Source: Stagonosporopsis chrysanthemi (lineage: Eukaryota > Ascomycota > Dothideomycetes > Pleosporales > Didymellaceae). Taken from it: DNA of 64,000 nucleotides. The stretch spans positions 1 to 64,000 of the forward strand of contig JAFISE010000021.1 in the NCBI GenBank assembly GCA_022560025.1. Reading direction: 5' to 3'. The translations under genes were made by a program, and so were the position numbers. This document shows, piece by piece, positions 58,301 through 64,000 of this stretch. Each line of letters opens with the position of its first letter. Position 1 is the stretch's first letter. The notes beneath the pieces are model-generated. The model saw nothing but the letters and a program-made list of their open reading frames with translations. It was not told the DNA's origin and searched no databases.

Positions 58301-61300
58301 ATGTCCAAGGACAAGCGGCGCAGCATCTTTGGCAGCTCCCTCAGCGCCTTCTCGAGCCTCGCGCCCAAGAAGGATGACTCGCAGCCCGCGAACCTGCTGC
58401 GGAAGCGCCGCACCGCATCCTTCATGTCCAATCTGTCCGACGTGTCGGCCTTCAGCGACAAGCAGTCCATCGACGAGAATGCCGTTGCAGACACACCGGT
58501 CCCTGCTGCACGACCACGACCGCCGTTGCCCAATCGAGGCGCCGGCAAGCGCCCCAGCTCCGTCTTTGGCTCGCTGAGGAGCTCCAAATACTACGACGAC
58601 GAGCCCTTGTCTGTCACCTCGACCCGCATCTCAATGGGCTTTGACTTTCCCATTGACGACACACACAGCCGCCATGTCCTGCAGCACGGCGAAGTCCAGA
58701 CGAGCGGCTCCATGTTCAGGAAGAAGCGCGAATATCTCGTCCTGACAGACACGCATCTCATCAGGTTCAAGAGCCAGGCGAAAGCATCAGATGCTTTTTC
58801 TGGCCTGCCTTCGCCCCACGACTGCAGCAACCGTGTGTCGACCTACCGCCACAGCCAGAGCCCGTCAACTACCTCGGCGCAAGAGGCCCCATCGCTCGCC
58901 TCCGATGCCTCGGGGGACCGCGACATGGGCACCCCCTTGCGCCACATTGTAGCTGTGTTCCATGCTCCTGACGGAGGGCCGTACTTTGCGCTCGATGTGT
59001 ACTACTTGGATGACGAGGCCAATCAAGCTTCTTCCATGACCCTGCAGTTTGGTGACCCGGAGGAAATGCACGAGTGGATGGCCGCCATTCGCCATGCGTC
59101 CAACAGTGCACGGCTGGCAGACGCCAATCCATTGTCCGCTTACAATTCACACCTCGCAGCTCGCATCGTCGAAGCTGAGCGCGATTACGTGCCTCCACAC
59201 TACGCCATCTACAAGGTTGTCATACGCGAAGCGGGCAAGACGGCGCGCGCATCCTCTGAGGACTTAAGCAAACTGTCTAGCGCTTCTGTATGTTTTCTCG
59301 CCATCGGTGTGCATAAGGTGCATTTGATTCCCCTGTTCAAGCCACCTTCTCAACGGTCTTCTAGCCCGTCGTTGGCTTCACTCGGCTCTCACACCTCGCA
59401 CGGTATACTTGCCCTTACTGAATGTATACTCAATACGGTCGACGACACCTTTCTCTTGACTTTTAGGTAATACACCCGTCTGGCCATCATTAACCCTTCT
59501 AACAAATCTAGAAAACCACTCGAGAAATCCAAAACGTTCCACCTGGCGTCACTTGCATCGCACGACATCGCCCTCCGCCTGCGCTACGTCGAAGAAGCAT
59601 TGCGACCGGAGTGGGAATCGCGACCATGCCATTTTGTGGTCCCCGAATTCGTCAGAGATGACATCCTCCGTCAGTCGCAAGTTCATACCATGGATCAGGA
59701 TTCTTTGGACCGCACACTGATCGGCTACTGCATCGCATATGGCGTACAGCCCGAGAACATCAGTTATCAAATCACATATCCCGACGAAGATTCGCCGCGC
59801 TTTGAATTGCTCCCGCCCATCGGACTACGACGGAGCCAGTACACGGTACTTGAGCTACTTGCGGTCATGCGAGCGCTACGATACAATGAAACCTTTACAG
59901 GAATTTCACTGAAAGACGTGCATCTCGACAACCTGAACGGCCTGTTCGACGAGCATGGTGTGGAACATGTCTGCACCAAGACTAAACGAGGGACGCATGC
60001 ACGCATAGACATGGGTGATCTGTCCGGATCTTGCGTGTTGGTGCAAGAAATCAGAGCTCTGGCCTTGACCAACCGCAATCTTCGGCGCATGGACTTTTCC
60101 AACTGCATTACGAAGAAACCCAAAGATTTCACAGAAGCCAAGTCAAGCGCCAGAGACTCGGGGTGCGGTATAGTGGAAGCATTGTTTCCCCTCTGCAAGT
60201 ACCAAACAACAAACGTTGATTGGATTGCTTTGAATGGCATACAGCTGGGGGAGACAGATTTGGATTACTTGGTAGCTGCGGCAGTTGAGCGAGCTTGCCA
60301 CCTACGGGCTCTTGAGGTGAGTCGCTGCGGTCTTACGGATCGAGCGTTGTCGCTCATCCTAGATGCTCTGCGTCCTCAAGAGAACACTTTAGAGGCACTC
60401 AATCTTTCTGCAAATCCGTTTCGACTTTCACCCGCGTTGTTCGACTCGCAGATTGGCTGTTTTGCATACCTCACAAAGCTGGATCTGTCGCATGTTGCTC
60501 GAACGTCTGGCCCTGAGCCCTTGATATCTTTCGAAACGCTGAATGCGATGAGACTGCAAGAACTGAGCTGGAGTGGTACTTCACTGAACGCAGCGACCGT
60601 CGATGCGATAGCAAGGTGAGTTTGTCTGAGCTCAACACGCAGCAGCAACTAATGACACATAGTTATCTTGTCAACACGAAGCAGTCGAAAGGGCTTCGAG
60701 AGCTGAAGGTCGACCACTGCTATATCACAGGGAAGGATGTAGCCTACCTACTGCAATCTATGATAGAAGAACCAGGCAAATCTAGGGACCTGCATCTGGA
60801 CGTAAGCGAGAACTACATCGAGAAGGACCTCAAGAGGCTCACCAAGGCGATTGCGGCCGGCTATGCTCCGACACACCTCACAATACGGCTACTCGAGTTC
60901 GAAGAAGAAGCAGACTTTCGCAAGATGATCCTGGCATTGACACAGAACAAAACAATCCGCCAGCTCGACATTTCTCGTGCATCTCTACCGAGCGATGCCT
61001 CCGAAGAGACATGTCAAGCCCTGGAGCGCATGTTCTCAGACAACAAGACGTTGGAATGGCTTGACATGTCTGGGGAGGACTCGAGGTTAGAGACAACTAA
61101 ACTTGGCGTTGGAGTCAACAGAGCGCTGCGAGGGCTGCAGTACAACGAGACCTTGCGCGTCTTGTATATCAGATGTAAGGCGCCCCCCTCCATCTCATTG
61201 TCATACTGACTTGCCACAGACCAAAAGCTGGGTGTACAAGGTGCAAGCACCCTCGCCGATGTGCTCAAGACCAACAAGACACTGCAGTACCTCTACTGCG

Positions 61301-62094
61301 AGATGAACAACATCGCTCTCAATGGCTTGACTGATCTTGTCAATGCGCTCCAGCTCAACACCACACTGCTGCACCTTCCCACAATGCAAGAATCTCGCCA
61401 AATGGCACTCAAGCAGACAGAAGACCAGGTGAAGCAACTACGCGACGACGCGTCCATCCACACGACTTCAAAATCGGCGTCTGTCCGCAACATGCTTGCC
61501 GGTAAAGCCAGCAAAGTATCCTCCAAGACTGGACGGGATCGCGGGCCCTCTCTTGGCCTGTCCGATCAGGACATCAAGGCCGCAATGGGCCTTGTTGACG
61601 AAAGCTGGTCGCGCCAGGAGTATCGACTGCAGCAGTACCTCCAACGCAACCACAACATCGCCAACGGCATCCCCGTCTCCATGGACGTCGGCGACGAAGA
61701 CTTTGAACGCTCCCGGCCAGACACCGCATCGAGCCTCAGCAGGATCATCGAACGCGTGACCATAGATAGCACACCCACCGCAGAGAAGGACTTCCATGTC
61801 GGCGCCCCCACACCCGGCTCCTTGTATGAATCCCCCGACAGCACACCCAGCAGCACCCCCGACCTGCGCATGGCCAAGACGCGCCAGCTGCACACCTCCC
61901 ACGCCGACTACTTTGGCGCCGCAGCCTTCGCCGCCAGCCCGGGCCCCACGCCTGGCGGCACCCCTTCGGTCGAGAAGGAGATCCAGATCGAGCGCACGCT
62001 GGGCCGCGACCGGCTGAGTCTCAACCTCGACGTCGCGAGTCTGGAGAAGGAGATTGAGATGAGTTTCCAGCTGAACAAGGATGCGTTTTTGTAG
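58301..62094 (+). CDS. PH-domain and leucine-rich-repeat protein
   Basis: Four exons (58301-59466, 59512-60615, 60663-61174, 61220-62094) join in phase to give 1218 residues. Residues of about 120-275 form a pleckstrin-homology domain: HVLQHGEVQTSGSMFRKKREYLVLTDTHLIRFKS, a low-complexity insert, then HIVAVFHAPDGGPYFALDVYYLD and FGDPEEMHEWMAAIRHAS with the C-terminal helix tryptophan. A second PH-like stretch may follow at 300-415. Residues of about 490-1000 hold ribonuclease-inhibitor-type leucine-rich repeats, for example LRALEVSRCGLTDRALSLIL, LEALNLSANPF, LRELKVDHCYITGKDVAYLL, LEWLDMSGED and LQYLYCEMNNIALNGL. The tail is Ser/Thr/Pro-rich and ends in a short coiled segment (SLEKEIEMSFQLNKDAFL). 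The PH-then-LRR order recalls CARMIL-type actin regulators, but capping-protein motifs are not seen. Membrane-lipid binding is inferred. Confidence 0.87.
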
Positions 62095-62872
62095 TTGTAG
62101 TGGCAAAGTCACTTTCTCCTCCTGTTTTCTTGTTTCTTTTTTTGTTTTGTGGCAGGGGTTCAGAGCATTTACACCAGGCGTTTTCGCGTGCGCATGTGGG
62201 TCCCTTTTTTTTTGCATAGCCGGCGTTCGCAGTAGCCACGTGGATAGACATGGGGGCGTTTTTTGGGTGCTTTAGCTGCCGTGGCCTGGGCTTGGGCTGG
62301 GGAGGGCTGGGTAGGTAGGCTGTGGCAGGTCATCTATCCGCGCACGAGCATATATATATAGTTGCATATGAAGCATGTCTCTCCACGCGTAGCACGGTAG
62401 TGTAGTGATGTCGTTTCAGGCGGGTCCACGATGAACGCAACGGTGGCAACCGCTCGATCTTGCACGGCTAATACATACGAGATATGGAGGATGTTGTTGA
62501 GTGTCAAGCGGCGGAGTTAGGGGACAGGGAAAGAAAAGCAGCGGAGAAAGGGACCCGCGTGGAGATTGACGCCGACGCCGACGCCGATGCGGACAGAGTG
62601 TTTGGGGATGTGTGCATATATGTCTACATGTGACGTTTACGCCTACGCCTACGCCAACGCCTACGCCTACGCTATGCAGTGATGATACAGTGGAGCCGAA
62701 TCAGATGGCCGGTGGGGTAGGGTGAATGTGTTATACACAGATACATTTATTACAGTTCTTTCTACCTCTTGTTTCGGATGGCTTGGAAGTCGCTTGTCGC
62801 TTGCTCTGGCGATGACTCGCTGGCTCGGATGCCCGCTGGCTCGATTGCTCGCTGGCTCGCTTGTCCGTCCGC
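62095..62872. other. convergent spacer with simple repeats
   Basis: Between the converging PH-LRR and acidic-protein genes. It contains T-runs (about 62140-62150 and 62203-62213), a short TA run (about 62349-62360), a GACGCC repeat (62568-62589) and a CTACGC repeat (62640-62672). No gene is seen. Confidence 0.6.
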
Positions 62873-63991
62873 TCAGTCAGAGAGCTCAATAGCGTCGTCT
62901 TGCGTCGCGCCGGGGCCGTTGGTGAAGCTACCAGGCTGGGCGAAGTGCTGGGGCTCCTCGTCCTCGTCGAAGTACTCGATGTCTTCCTCGTTGGAGTTGT
63001 AGGTGGCGAAGTGGGGATCAAGGTCGTTGATGTCTCCATCTTCCACTTCCTCGTCTTCCTCCTCCTCCTCCTCGCCTTCGTCGGAGACTTCGTCCTCGTC
63101 ATCGACCTCGGCCTCTTCGTCGTCGCCGTCAAACGAGTCTTCCTCTGTGTCGCCGGCGACGTTGTCCTCGGCATCGACGTCCACGAGGTCCACGCCGCTG
63201 CCGCTGCCGCTGCCGCTGCCGTGCTCGCTGAACTGCGGCTGTGAGAGGGCGGGCTGCTGGGGGTACGAGAACTGCGTGGGGATGGGCGACGACAGCGCAA
63301 GCGGCTCGGAGTTGACAGGCTTGGTGGGCGTGTTGACATACTGCTCGCGGTACGCGCGGATTGCCTCCGGACCCTTGCCGTAGAGGTGTCTAGGGACGAA
63401 GCGGCTGATTCGGCCCCAGTATGCAGGCTTGTTGCTCTGCGGGGCGCCGGCACTCTTACCGAAGGAGTGGCGGAAGGAAGACGTGAGGTTGGGGACGCTG
63501 CGGCCGAAGTCATGCAGAGTCACGGGCGAGTGCTTTGCGGCCATAGACTCGGCGAGCAGCCCACGAGTCTTCGCGATGAGACTGGAGTGGCTGTCGAGGG
63601 ACGAGCGTCTGCTGGATGTCATACCGTTGTCGGGCGGCAGTCCGCGGCGAGAACCCATGAGTGACTGTCGCTGTTCACGAACGCGAGCCAGGCGCTCCTC
63701 GAAGGTCAGTGGCTTCGATGGTGCTTCTGCTTCTTGTGGCTGTGGCTTTGCCTGTGCCTGTGGCTGCGGCTGTGAAGCGATAGATGCGGTAGAGTCAGAC
63801 CTGCGCACGCGCTTGGACTCATCGTCTGCGTGCCCTTCACTGGTGGCCGTGTCGAAGCTTCTCTTGCGGTGCTTACTAGGATCAATACCCATTACCCTCA
63901 ACTTGAACCAGTCTGTCTCGGTGCGGTCAATAGGCGCAGTCGACTTGTAATAAGCCTCCGAGTAGTTGCGTGTGTGGTTGCCGTTGGCCAT
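62873..63991 (-). CDS. acidic-tailed protein of unknown function
   Basis: An intronless minus-strand frame of 372 residues from the ATG at 63991, nine bases from the window edge. The N-terminus, YYKSTAPIDRTETDWFKLRVMGIDPSKHRKRSFD, is well formed and contains a basic KHRKR cluster that could serve in nuclear import. A second structured-looking block, LTFEERLARVREQRQSLMGSRRG, lies at about residues 95-117, and AYWGRISRFVPRHLYGKGPEAIRAYREQYVNTP at about 190-222. Residues 265-345 are strongly acidic (long Glu/Asp runs, DDEEAEVDDEDE, EEEEEEDEEVEDGD), and a GSGSGSGSG linker precedes them. Acidic tails of this kind occur in chaperones and chromatin-associated proteins. No family is recognised; nuclear location is inferred. 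An earlier start outside the window cannot be excluded. Confidence 0.78.
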   Translation of the reverse strand: MANGNHTRNYSEAYYKSTAPIDRTETDWFKLRVMGIDPSKHRKRSFDTATSEGHADDESKRVRRSDSTASIASQPQPQAQAKPQPQEAEAPSKPLTFEERLARVREQRQSLMGSRRGLPPDNGMTSSRRSSLDSHSSLIAKTRGLLAESMAAKHSPVTLHDFGRSVPNLTSSFRHSFGKSAGAPQSNKPAYWGRISRFVPRHLYGKGPEAIRAYREQYVNTPTKPVNSEPLALSSPIPTQFSYPQQPALSQPQFSEHGSGSGSGSGVDLVDVDAEDNVAGDTEEDSFDGDDEEAEVDDEDEVSDEGEEEEEEDEEVEDGDINDLDPHFATYNSNEEDIEYFDEDEEPQHFAQPGSFTNGPGATQDDAIELSD

Positions 63992-64000
63992 TGCGCCGGT

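Noticed and set aside
62731..63513. 260-codon Ser/Thr/Arg-rich minus-strand frame overlapping the acidic-tailed gene
   Set aside because: It is a frame-shifted reading of the acidic, GC-rich tail; low complexity and no proper start.

Overview
This window is nuclear DNA of a filamentous ascomycete (Pezizomycotina). The genes carry short GT-AG introns of about 45-110 bp (one intron is larger) and lie on both strands with no operons. The families are fungal: Pex3, Yop1, Pet127, Tom7, Hsh49, an RFX regulator, an Azf1-like C2H2 regulator, a HET-domain protein, DUF2015 and a fungal STAND N-terminal helical domain. F-box-like proteins starting FRFLDLPKELRLMVY are abundant in Dothideomycetes, so that class is my best guess, but this is inference. 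Twenty-one genes could be assembled with codon phases that close exactly across all introns. Two of them (the 58-aa Tom7 gene and the middle exon of a 126-aa membrane protein) are too small or too split to appear as long open frames.

Layout. 0-9 kb: a small secreted protein, a short beta-carbonic anhydrase, an F-box/LRR-like protein, a coiled-coil protein and the peroxisome biogenesis factor Pex3. 9-24.3 kb: a regulator with a Cys-rich fungal motif, a GT8 glycosyltransferase, a decayed F-box-like locus, the ER-shaping protein Yop1 divergent from an RFX regulator, an ACC-synthase-like aminotransferase and an F-box-like protein. 24.3-38 kb: gene-poor, holding only the four-finger C2H2 regulator. 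38-44 kb: a HET-domain gene whose 3' end is tandemly duplicated, convergent with a gene carrying a fungal STAND-type N-terminal domain. 44.5-48.2 kb: compact housekeeping genes (Tom7, Hsh49, DUF2015, ribosomal protein eL28) in divergent pairs. 48-52 kb: microsatellites, a 126-aa membrane protein, and a poly-G tract with a 10-base assembly gap. 52-64 kb: a UBA-like protein, mitochondrial Pet127 with a hexapeptide repeat, a 1218-aa PH-plus-leucine-rich-repeat protein, and an acidic nuclear-looking protein.

The genes do not form one pathway. The recurring theme is organelle biogenesis (Pex3, Yop1, Tom7, Pet127, possibly the 126-aa membrane protein). The most promising locus for something undescribed is the HET / STAND-N-terminal pair at 38.1-43.7 kb, which has the look of an allorecognition or cell-death locus and carries a partial gene duplication. 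No tRNA, rRNA, CRISPR array or intact transposon was recognised.
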